Position numbers and translations under genes: made by a program. Shown here piece after piece: positions 20,635 to 30,592 of a stretch of 64,000 bases of DNA. The notes beneath the pieces are model-generated. The model ran no database searches, was not told the origin of the DNA, and saw only the letters and a program-made list of their open reading frames with translations. Origin of the DNA: Rhizoctonia solani (taxonomy: Eukaryota > Basidiomycota > Agaricomycetes > Cantharellales > Ceratobasidiaceae); contig NC_057373.1 in the NCBI RefSeq assembly GCF_016906535.1, positions 2,294,001 to 2,358,000 on the forward strand. The letters run 5' to 3'. How positions within the stretch are numbered: position 1 is the first letter of the stretch; the number at the start of each line of letters is the position of its first letter.

Positions 20635-22121
20635 TGTCATAACCCATATCTGGAGGGGTTATTACCATATATATCCACTGTCAAAGATATATATAGTATA
20701 TATGATGCACAGTGATATATTAATAATATAAGTCGCTGGGGGACGTTGCACTCCCCCGCCTGTTATGGAACAGGATAAAATAGTAAAGAACGGCAAAGCA
20801 AACATGATTTGGCCTTGAAATTAGTGTAGACAAACACTTGTAAAGTACATAGAAATATTCCTTGAATTTTTCTGTTATTTCTACTATTTTTAATCATGTA
20901 AATACTCGAGGTATTAAGGGAGAAACAGTCCCTTGAAGGGAAGACTTAATAACTTGAGTCTAACTGGCTATTCTTAAAGCACAGCTTGTTTCAGCCTTTT
21001 CCTAGAGTGTCTTAGTGAGGGGAAGGATATTCTTAGAACTGGAGGCTAACTCTTATAAGGCATGGCTTTATGAGATAGGCTCTCACTTAACATCTCATCT
21101 CTTTTCATCTTGTCATGTATCTTACCCTACTGTATATAGTAATCACAGGCCTCTAAGGGTATAAATAGCCCCTTGAACTGGCCTTTTGAATGCATCACAT
21201 TTTACCATACTCTCTCAGCCTGTGTGACTCTTAAGAACTTCTATTGATCTCTTTAAGTATCATACATAGTAAATTTGCCTAAAGCTCTTAAGTTCGGCGC
21301 ATATAGCCTCTAGGACGGTCCCAACCTATACAGGGAACCTAGAACCAGCTTAAGTGCGACCCTGCCAAGACTTCCTGGCTGTCTGCTAAGTGTTTGGTGC
21401 TTCCACAACGCCTTTACCCCCTTGTTTACCGTCGGAGACAAGAAAATAAATTTCTATAATTCTCAATTAAATTACAGTGAGTTCCAGAGACTGACATTTA
21501 GGTTTTATACTACTTTGCTTGTACCTTGCGTCGCCTGCTGAACAGTAATACGCTCATTACTGGTTATTGGTAGGGATCACCCTGATACTAACCACCTTAC
21601 TCTTCTAGCTAGATAACTAGCCACTCTAATATACTCTAATTTCACTAGCATAGATTTCTCTTATTACTTATCTTCCTAAGTTTTCTACCTTTTATAGTTA
21701 GACAGTTACCTTGTTTGTCTTTTGTTTCTTTCTTTCTTCTTTAGAGTATTTAGTTTTATTACTTTAATTTCCCTATCTATAACACCGCCCCCCTAGCCGC
21801 GGGCCAATGTTAATGGAGCCCGCGGGCAAGGTCTGAATAATATATTATTATAGAAGAGATTATGTCATCCCCCCCCCCACCTCAAATCCGTAGTAGTTTA
21901 GTATAGTATTTGATAAAGGACTGGAGGGGGGAGGTCATGTGACCTGGACTTAGAGAATATCACTAAGTCCAGCCATGTCGACCATAAGTCTCTTATATGT
22001 GGGATCCTGGGGTTTCTGAGTGCATAAGTGCGAGTATATGCGTGTTTCCGGTGGCCGTAGTGTGTACCATGAGTGCCCTGGTATGTGAATAGAGGGCACA
22101 ATAGGGGTGTGGCTCATGACA
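20635..22121 (-). repeat. Gypsy-1 5' LTR, split by a solo LTR
   Basis: LTR sequence is at 20635-20760 and 21785-22121. It is the partner of 7052-7511, with two substitutions visible. Confidence 0.9.
20761..21784. mobile_element. Solo LTR (1,024 bp) nested in the gypsy-1 5' LTR
   Basis: TGTTATGGAACAGG...CTATAACA with target duplication CCGCC (20756-20760 and 21785-21789). A CTATATAG-type promoter region lies near 21130-21180, followed by GGGTATAAATAG. No internal coding region remains. The ends resemble gypsy-4 LTR ends (TGTTATGG), but the body differs. Confidence 0.85.
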
Positions 22122-22628
22122 CCTGGGTGTTTGTCATGACCCAACTGTAATGTTGGTCACACACTAGTGATGGGTGCTTAAGGCTGTACTAAACAAGGTA
22201 ACAGCTACTAACTAGGCTAACTACTGTATCTAATAGCGCTTAAAGCACTCTACTTCTATCTACTGTCAACAAGGGGGCCTTAGGCCTGGAGGTGTTGTTG
22301 TAGACACAATCAATACCACAGAATTTATTCCCATTTTCTCAAATTTAAGCAAAGGCAAACAGACTACATTTTCAATCATGTGATCTTGGCGCTCATATCA
22401 TACGTGTCATGCCCTAGAGGCGTGACCACCTTAAAATCCACTAAGTCAAAGAAATAGTGAATATATGCGCTATTTTTATGAAGATTTATGGATATATGCA
22501 TCTTTATGCTATTTTAGGCGCTGAGCGCTTATTATGTAATCTTGTCACATGACCTTTAGTCATGTGATCTTGTTTTCTTATCTCTGGTCATGTGACCTTA
22601 TCTTTGTTGTTATGTTTGTACATGTTAT
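22122..22628. repeat. Mosaic of LTR fragments between gypsy-1 and gypsy-3
   Basis: 22122-22126 is the CCTGG duplication. 22127-22290 is the uncertain continuation of the old LTR remnant and ends in a purine-rich tract. 22296-22404 is the first about 109 bp of a gypsy-3-type LTR (TGTTGTAGACACAATCAATACC). 22405-22628 (TGTCATGCCCTAG...) looks like the start of another LTR family, cut by gypsy-3. No genes. Confidence 0.55.
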
Positions 22629-23201
22629 TGTTGTAGACACAATTGATACCAGGGAATTTATTCCCATTTTCTTGGATTTAAACAAAGGCAAACGGACAAC
22701 ATTTTTGATCACGTGACTTTGGCGCTTATATTGTACGCTAAGCGCCAAGCCACGTCCCCATCCACGCTTACCTCAGCACGCGTAGCCACCTCCACCTGAT
22801 GACATCACTATGACACGTCAGTGACACGTATGCATGAGTAAGGCCAACTGCGGATTGAGGTTCTTATTTGATACGGTATTGCATATAGTTGTATTTGTAA
22901 TTAGGTAGTTCTGTAATATATAAGGAGGCCAACCAACCATGGTAACACCCAGGTTGATTACCTCTTGTTGCATCCTACATTGTACAAGGGCCTTACAGCC
23001 CAGTAAGTTACTTAGATACACGCCTTAAGCGTTGTCCTTGCTGTACATACGTAGCTCGCCGCCGCCTTAAAGCGCAGGGTCATTGTAGTTAGTTAGTTTG
23101 TTGTTGTAGGGTACCCCATTGCCGCCTTAAGCGGTTTTACTGTATTAGTCACATGGCCACAAGCGCCCGCACCCTTGACGTCCTTACAGACGTCTAGGAC
23201 A
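22629..23201 (+). repeat. Gypsy-3 5' LTR
   Basis: 573 bp, related to the gypsy-2 LTR. It contains the self-priming donor AGGTTGATTACCT at 22951-22963, downstream of a TATATAAGG box. Confidence 0.85.
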
Positions 23202-23203
23202 CT

Positions 23204-23216
23204 AGGTAATCAACCT
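23204..23216 (+). promoter_or_regulatory. Self-priming PBS of gypsy-3
   Basis: AGGTAATCAACCT is the exact complement of 22951-22963. Compared with gypsy-2, one base pair has changed on both sides (C-G to T-A). Confidence 0.78.
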
Positions 23217-23570
23217 TAAGTTGGTTGCAAACCGTGCCTACCAGCACACCCACTTAGTTCAACAACAAGAAGGCCCCTAGTACTAGCACGAGGGAAATCA
23301 GGTGATTGGGATTGCCTTTTGCTGTCAATAATCAAACCAGTGTCATCCCCACCTAGTACCAAATTGCTATAAGGCTAACGGGTTCTAATTGTCTGCATAC
23401 CACTGGTTGCCGCACCTTTTGTTAGCGACCCTAGACAGCCAATCCACCCGCTTGCAGAAGCACTGCCCTGCATCACGCCCGTCCATGGCAGTTGATCAGG
23501 GTAAGAACTGTCCAACGCTAGGCCGGTTGAGGCAAGGGTTTAGCGTACACATACAATAAAGCGCTCATAA

Positions 23571-25302
23571 TGTCATAACCCATATCTGGAGGGGTTATTA
23601 CCATATATATCCACTGTCAAAGATATATATAGTATATATGATGCACAGTGATATATCAATAATATAAGTTGCTGGGGGACGTTGCACTCCCCCCGCCCCC
23701 CTAGCCGCGGGCCAATGTTAATGCCCGCGGGCAAGGTCTGAATAATATATTATTATAGAAGAGATTATGTCATCCCCCCTGTTATGGATATGACATTTCT
23801 TCTTGAATCTGTACTTATTTTATTAATTATACTAGTAATCTCACAGTAAATAAATGAGATAAAGATGCGAACTAAGGTTTTCAAGGTCCCTCTATCCAAT
23901 AGTGACCTTCACAAAACCTACAAAGCTCAGGAATACCCTTAATATGCAATGCCTTTTGCATATATGCTGTTTTCTCACTCATTTAAATATATATAAATTC
24001 AGCTGAGTAGATAAACAGTAACAAGTAATATTTCTCTTGTTTGTAGTATTTATTATTCAAGATTCTATCTTGTGGCTACACACAGAAATATTCAGGGTCC
24101 CCCCTGTTGCATAGGCAAGTGCTCTGGCGCTTAATCAGCCCTTAAGCGCCGACGCACTAAATGCGCCTTTTCTCCATCACCCGGGCATCCCACACTGCCG
24201 AATCGCTTGCGCTTAGGTGCGCATGTTTGTGCGCTCCAGAACGCTGGGTCAAACTCCCAAAACGGACAGCATTTGGCTGAGTTATGCCCCATTTACTGTA
24301 AGTACCCAATGCAGTGGTATCCTACCTTTGGGACTGTTTACTCCAAGGATGAAACACTTAGCCTTGGGACATCTAAGGACCCACACAGGTAAATAATGCC
24401 TTGGGGCAAACATTGCCTTGGGGCAAATATTAGGATTTGTTGTTTGTTTACTATGTACCAAAGTATTGGCTCCCTCAAGTGTTTCAGTTGCCACATGTAC
24501 CTCCTGTACCCCCTCTTGGTATCAATCATGTATATACTTGTTTGTGCGCCTTCTCAGGGTATAAAAGGACCCTGTGAAGACGCTTCTAATGCATCCATTT
24601 ATCCACTCTTATATATTGACATATACACACAAGCCTTTAACAGCTTATCTGCGCATTTACTTTAGTGATTGACTCACTGTAAATAGCATAGGAGGTTATT
24701 CGGCGCACTAAGACCATAGGCCAGTCCCAACAGACACAGGGTAACCTATTAGTGTACTTACTGCAACCCTGTGCCCCTTGACTGTCACAGTTGTTGAGTT
24801 CAACATTGAGTATAGTGCGACAATACTGTAAGGATTGTTGTGATTGAGTGATAGTGTTTCAATCCACCATACCCCTTATATTGTAGATAGCTTTATCTAC
24901 AATATCTCATAAATCCTAGATATATTTTAGGTAAACCCCATAAGTCTTAAGTCTTACTTAAGCATATATAAGTCCTATACTTATTAGGCAAATCCTATAA
25001 ATCCTGTACATTAGTCAGGTAACCCTCTTACTTAAGGTACTATCCTAGAGACCTTAAGTAAACCTACCCTTAGTCACTTAGGCTTAAGTAACATTAGTCT
25101 AAGGTACTATACATAACCAACCACCTGCACTTCATAGTTGCTAGACTATTTGTTAGGAGTTGTTATTCCTGATAACCTAGCCTATATTGTGCATATATTC
25201 TGTGCATATATTCTGATTCTTAATACTAGTTCTTAGTTATTCCCATATACATTTTGTATATAGTAATTCTTTCTTACTCCTGTACTTACACGACTCTTAA
25301 CA
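23571..25302. mobile_element. Two abutted solo LTRs: truncated gypsy-1-type and complete gypsy-4-type
   Basis: 23571-23779 is the left part of a gypsy-1-type LTR, ending in its C run. 23780-25302 is a complete 1,523-bp gypsy-4-type LTR (TGTTATGGATATGAC...CTCTTAACA). The right flank is gypsy-3 leader, not the missing part of the gypsy-1-type LTR, and there is no target duplication. Confidence 0.8.
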
Positions 25303-25411
25303 CACAGCCCTTATCATTCCCCACTTGCCCACCATTACCTTGCGTACCCCCACTTGCTCCTCATCCCAGGCATCCTCTCATGCTGGCTGCTCCTACCCGC
25401 CAACACATCCC

Positions 25412-26764
25412 ATGGCAACCCATTCCCGGCCACCCTCTTGAGCCCACTCCCCTATCAATCAAGGGGACATGGGACCCTTCCTTCCGTCAGCCACCGCTGT
25501 CAAAATTGGGGAAGTCTCCCTCAAACGTATCACCCGCCTCCTCCTTGGCCTCCTTGGCCAAGTTGAACGCCTCAAACAGGAGGTTGCAGAAATCAAGGAA
25601 GCAGGGATCAAGACCTGCACCAACATTGAAAACATCTCCCAAACCATCAATGTTGTCAAGGATGGGCTTAAAAGCCTCCAATCCCATGGGCCCAGGACCC
25701 CAGAAGACACCAAGCCCCTGGTTGTGGAAGCAACGCCACGCCCCTTACCAAAGGCCAACCCTACTGGATTGGTTAGTTGGGTCTCCTTCTGGCCTGAACC
25801 ATTGAAAGGGCTCCCATCCTTTGCCCAACCAGCCCCGGTACAAGCAGTGCCCCCGCAAGTCCCATCTCCCCCTATCTCTCCGCGTCTCTGATCCCCAATT
25901 GGAGCTCCTACCCCTCTCCCTCCGGCTCCAGCCACCCACTACCCCGCTCTGGTCAAGGTTGACCACCCCAACGCCTACACAGGCAAAATAGGGAGCAAAG
26001 CCAAACAGTGGCTGACTTGTATGCTGGCCTGGACCCGCCTCAACTTGCGGATGTTCCCAACCAATCAGGAGGTTCTTTCCTTCCTCCTGATGAACATGAA
26101 AGATTCCGCTGGGGCCTGGGCCCACCCCCACTTAGACCAACTAGGCTCACACCAAGCCATAATTCAAACGGTCAAAGGGTTCAAATTGGAGTTTTTGGCG
26201 GCATTTGGCAACCCTGACGCCACAAGGGCCGCCAAGCGGAAGATAACTACTCTTACCCAGTCCAGCACATGCGCGGACTATATCACAAAGTTCAGAACCT
26301 TGGCAATGGAGCTGGACTGGAACAACGCGGCCCTTAGAGGCCAGTTTGCCTGTGGCCTCCATTGGGAGGTCAGCCGTCAAATAGCAACCCACAAGCACCG
26401 CCCCTGTACCCTCCTTGAGCTGCAAAATGCAGCACTTGTCATCAACAACGCTCTCCGCAAAGAGCGTGCTAGCCATCCACCAAAGGATAGTAAGCCTAGC
26501 AGACCATCCAACCCCGCAAGGGGGACAAGTACCGGTCAAGCCACTTCCAGTTCAAAGAAACTCTCCAATGACCCCAACTTTGTGTTGGAAGAAGAACAGA
26601 ACCGCCGCCGCGCCACCAGCGCCTGCATCAAGTGCGGTAAAATGGGCCATAAGTTTGCGGAATGCCGCACAGGCTGGAAAGCCACCCCCATTGAGGATAA
26701 GGGGAAGGCTAAGGAAACCGCCAAGACTGGCAAAGAATCTGGACCCAAATTGGGAAAAGATTAA
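25412..26764 (+). pseudogene. gag: Gypsy-3 gag relic
   Basis: It aligns with gypsy-2 gag from ATG 25412 to TAA 26762-26764, including the CCHC knuckle (CIKCGKMGHKFAEC). In-frame stops are TGA 25439-25441 and TGA at about 25889-25891, where gypsy-2 has sense codons. The slippery heptamer GGGAAAA is kept at 26752-26758. Confidence 0.85.
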
Positions 26765-27392
26765 GGGTACCTGCTGCCGCGTGCAAGGGCCCCAAGGACT
26801 CTGGTTTTGCATTGGAATTTTGTAACATATCTCAATTGTATAGAAATAACCCCTATTTACAATTCCAATCAAACCAGAAAAGCAAGCAGATATATTAGAA
26901 GTCCTGATAGACTCAGGCGCCACTTCATCATTCCTCCATCCTTGCACAGCGGAACTACTCTGCCTCCCTTTAATAGACCTCCCACATCCCCGCACCGTTA
27001 CTATGCTTGATGGGTCAAGCCCCCAGGCTGGAAAGATTTGGAAGAAGGCTCATCTAACCTTCCTAAATGATGGCAAACGCATGACGGAAACTTTCCTGAT
27101 TTGCAACACCAGGTCACACGCTGCCATCTTAGGAATCAAATGGTTGGAAACGCACAACCCCAAAATCAATTGGAACTCACAAACCCTCTCCTTCCCTCAC
27201 AATCCACCAGAACACGTGGCCATTGCCAAAGAGGAAGAAGCTGATCCAAACCCCTTAGAAGGAGTACCCTCCGAGTACCACCAATACGCCAAGGTATTTG
27301 GAGAAGAAGAATTCAATAAGCTTCCTCCCCACAGGCATTACAACATTGGGATTGAACTCACAGAGGAGGGACCCCTCAACTTGCCTCTTTAC
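26765..27392 (+). pseudogene. pol: Gypsy-3 pol relic, protease part
   Basis: It contains the protease (LIDSGATSSF) and continues to the gypsy-4 insertion at ...LNLPLY. Compared with gypsy-2, one base is missing near 26848, which shifts the frame upstream of the protease. Confidence 0.8.
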
Positions 27393-28914
27393 TGTTATGG
27401 ATATGACATTTCTCCTTTAATCTGTACTTATTTTATTAATTACACTAGTAATCTTACAGTAAACAAATGAGATAAAGATGCGAACTAAGGTTTTCAAGGT
27501 CCCTCTATCCAATAGTGACCTTCACAAAACCTACAAAGCTCAGGAATACCCTCAATATGCGATGTCTTTTGCATATATGCTGTTTTCTCACTCATTTAAA
27601 TATATATAAATTCAGCTGAGTAGATAAACAGTAACAAGTAATATTTCTCTTGTTTGTAGTATTTATTATTCAAGATTCTATCTTGTGGCTACACACAGAA
27701 ATATTCAGGGTCCCCCCTGTTGCATAGGCAAGTGCTCTGGCGCTTAATCAGCCCTTAAGCGCCGACGCACTAAATGCGCCTTTTCTCCATCACCCGGGCA
27801 TCCCACACTGCCGAATCGCTTGCGCTTAGGTGCGCATGTTTGTGCGCTCCAGAACGCTGGGTCAAACTCCCAAAACGGACAGCATTTGGCTGAGTTATGC
27901 CCCATTTACTGTAAGTACCCAATGCAGAGGTATCCTACCTTTGGGACTGTTTACTCCAAGGATGAAACACTTAGCCTTGGGACATCTAAGGACCCACACA
28001 GGTAAATAATGCCTTGGGGCAAACATTGCCTTGGGACAAATATTAGGATCTGTTGTTTGTTTACTATGTACCAAAGTATTGGCTCCCTCAAGTGTTTCAG
28101 TTGCCACATGTACCTACTGTACCCCCTCTTGGTATCAATCATGTATATACTTGTTTGTGCGCCTTCTCAGGGTATAAAAGGACCCTGTGAAGACGCTTCT
28201 AATGCATCCATTTATCCACTCTTATATATTGACATATACACACAAGCCTTTAACAGCTTATCTGCGCATTTACTTTAGTGATTGACTCACTGTAAATAGC
28301 ATAGGAGGTTATTCGGCGCACTAAGACCATAGGCCAGTCCCAACAGACACAGGGTAACCTATTAGTGTACTTACTGCGACCCTGTGCCCCTTGACTGTCA
28401 CAGTTGTTGAGTTCAACATTGAGTATAGTGCGACAATACTGTAAGGATTGTTGTGATTGAGTGATAGTGTTTCAATCCACCATACCCCTTATATTGTAGA
28501 TAGCTTTATCTACAATATCTCATAAATCCTAGATATATTTTAGGTAAACCCCATAAGTCTTAAGTCTTACTTAAGCATATATAAGTCCTATACTTATTAG
28601 GCAAATCCTATAAATCCTGTACATTAGTCAGGTAACCCTCTTACTTAAGGTACTATCCTAGAGACCTTAAGTAACCTACCCTTAGTCACTTAGGCTTAAG
28701 TAACATTAGTCTAAGGTACTATACATAACCAACCACCTGCACTTCATAGTTGCTAGACTATTTGTTAGGAGTTGTTATTCCTGATAACCTAGCCTATATT
28801 GTGCATATATTCTGTGCATATATTCTGATTCTTAATACTAGTTCTTAGTTATTCCCATATACATTTTGTATATAGTAATTCTTTCTTACTCCTGTACTTA
28901 CACAACTCTTAACA
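27393..28914 (+). repeat. Gypsy-4 5' LTR
   Basis: 1,522 bp, TGTTATGG...TTAACA. It contains GGGTATAAAAGG (about 28171), a likely TATA box. The small ORFs inside are repeated in every LTR copy and are not genes. Confidence 0.92.
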
Positions 28915-28935
28915 TTGGTGACCACCGCAGGGCCT
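28915..28935 (+). promoter_or_regulatory. Gypsy-4 primer-binding site
   Basis: The LTR is followed directly by TTGGTGACCACCGCAGGG, a tRNA-type PBS beginning with TGG. I cannot name the tRNA. Confidence 0.5.
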
Positions 28936-29032
28936 AGTGTTGGTTATCTTTAATTCTTACCTGTAATCTTTTGTACAAGCTTTCATACTTTGTATATACA
29001 TTCTAATTGTGATACTCTACTAACATTCTTTT

Positions 29033-30592
29033 ATGTCTAGAAGATCAAGCAGACCTGTATCCTCTAATAGGACCCCTTGGGACACAAGACTTTCAAGAGA
29101 AGGTATGCCTAGACATAGTACCCCTAGAAACTCTGTGCTTCCTAGAGACAGCATACCTACAGATAGTCCCAGCAACCCTTTTGGACCTACTAGGTACTCT
29201 ATTGAGCAATCCTCTCCTGAGGAGCTAGTGATTCCCCAACCTATCCAACCCTATGAATCACCCATCAAGCCACATGCTTCCATGCCAGCCTTGGAAGACC
29301 CTCAAGCAGGACCTAGTAGCTCAAGAAGAATATCACCCCACTCTCATAAGTCATCATCCAGACACTCTCCAAGATTGTCTCCTTTGGAATATGAAGCTAT
29401 TCAGGAAACAAACAAGCTAGCTAAGCCAAGTTCTTCTATAAGGAAGCCTTCACCTTTTGGTCATAAGACTAGCCCAGCTACCTTCCAGAGGATGATACCT
29501 GTATTTGGACTTCCTGATATAGATATGTTGGAACCTTCCTCTAGTAAAACTCAGCCCTCTGAGCCTATGAACTCTCATGAGCTTAAGAGATCTAAAGGAA
29601 AGACTTCTGAAGCCCACATATCTAAGCATAGGGAGACTCAAGCTGCCTTACTGGATCCTAATGATAGGTCTTTTACTAATGACCCAGCAATCCAGAAGTA
29701 CCTACCCTATTCTCCTTCCACTACCTTATACCCTTTAAATGAAGAATCTCCAGGAGAATTCAACTATCAGCCTGACTGTACCCAAATGACCTCTTGGTGC
29801 AGGAAGAACCCTCAAGCTAATAGTTTTAGGAAAGTCTACAGGCAGCTAGGAAGAGTATTCTATCATGTGGAGATACCTCCAGCCCATGAGAATTGCTACC
29901 CCTCACCTTCTTGTGAGCAATGGGCTTCTCACTACTTCAAACTACTAGATACTGTAGTAACCTTTAGACCTACATGTTGCATCACTACCAAGTTAGTCCC
30001 TGCTCAAGAAATCAACCATTGGCCTGAATATGGTAAGTTACACATAGACCTGAATAAACTAATCAAGAGAACTGTTCATAGCGTCTATGACATGGAGGAG
30101 CTATTGCCCATTCCTGAATGGCCAGAACATGACTGTTTATTCACCTCTCATTCCTTTGAGGTAGCTGCTGTCACTTATAGGGATCAGATGGAGCGTTTCA
30201 TTCAAAAGCTATATGAGATCCTTGGTAGACAACTTCAGACTGGACCACCTTCCCCAGTCATCTCTGCAGGACATCTCAGTGAGGTAGAACCTGGACAAGA
30301 ACACCTTAGGGATAGGACTCTACAACTCAAGCAAGATATGACACTGTTAGTGCCCAAAAGTTCTAGAGCCTCTTCTGTCACTCCACAGGAGGCGGCTCAA
30401 GAAAACTTACTGAGGAGTCTTATCAAGCCCACAAGTCAAGTTACTATTACTAGTCCTTTACTCCCAGAACCTCAAGTCTCTCCTCCAGCTGTAGCCTTGA
30501 ACACCTCCAGCAGTACTCCTCCAGGACACCCTCCTAGTAGCTTCATTCATCTAAAGCCTCTCTTACTGTTACTATGCAACCTAGGTATTTAG
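29033..30592 (+). CDS. Gypsy-4 upstream ORF (gag N-terminal region or separate ORF)
   Basis: 519 aa from ATG 29033. The first about 200 residues are Ser/Pro/Arg-rich and disordered. The middle has a possible fold with Cys and aromatic residues (MTSWCRKNPQANSFRKVYRQ; WASHYFKLLDTVVTFRPTCC; INHWPEYGKLHIDLNKL). The tail is Pro/Ser-rich. I recognise no domain. It ends at a stop where the open reading shifts to a second frame (from about 30574), so it may be the N-terminal part of one very long Gag now broken by an indel. Confidence 0.5.
   Translation: MSRRSSRPVSSNRTPWDTRLSREGMPRHSTPRNSVLPRDSIPTDSPSNPFGPTRYSIEQSSPEELVIPQPIQPYESPIKPHASMPALEDPQAGPSSSRRISPHSHKSSSRHSPRLSPLEYEAIQETNKLAKPSSSIRKPSPFGHKTSPATFQRMIPVFGLPDIDMLEPSSSKTQPSEPMNSHELKRSKGKTSEAHISKHRETQAALLDPNDRSFTNDPAIQKYLPYSPSTTLYPLNEESPGEFNYQPDCTQMTSWCRKNPQANSFRKVYRQLGRVFYHVEIPPAHENCYPSPSCEQWASHYFKLLDTVVTFRPTCCITTKLVPAQEINHWPEYGKLHIDLNKLIKRTVHSVYDMEELLPIPEWPEHDCLFTSHSFEVAAVTYRDQMERFIQKLYEILGRQLQTGPPSPVISAGHLSEVEPGQEHLRDRTLQLKQDMTLLVPKSSRASSVTPQEAAQENLLRSLIKPTSQVTITSPLLPEPQVSPPAVALNTSSSTPPGHPPSSFIHLKPLLLLLCNLGI

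Larger units (their letters stand above)
7052..22121 (-). mobile_element. Gypsy-1: Ty3/gypsy chromovirus, full-length, carrying two nested insertions
   Basis: The 3' LTR is 7052-7511 and the 5' LTR is 20635-22121 (itself split). The target duplication CCTGG is at 7047-7051 and 22122-22126. LTR ends on the plus strand are TGTCATAACCC and GGCTCATGACA. The order on the minus strand is LTR, a 1.2-kb leader, gag, pol with chromodomain, a purine tract, LTR. Gypsy-2 (12897-19336) interrupts gag near its N terminus. The two LTRs differ by about 2 substitutions plus homopolymer length changes. Pol has one in-frame stop, so this copy is probably non-autonomous. Confidence 0.9.

Noticed and set aside
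24207..24665. Small ORFs (61, 70, 63 and 89 aa) recurring at 24.2, 27.8 and 39.9 kb.
   Set aside because: They recur only because they lie in copies of the gypsy-4 LTR and overlap on both strands.
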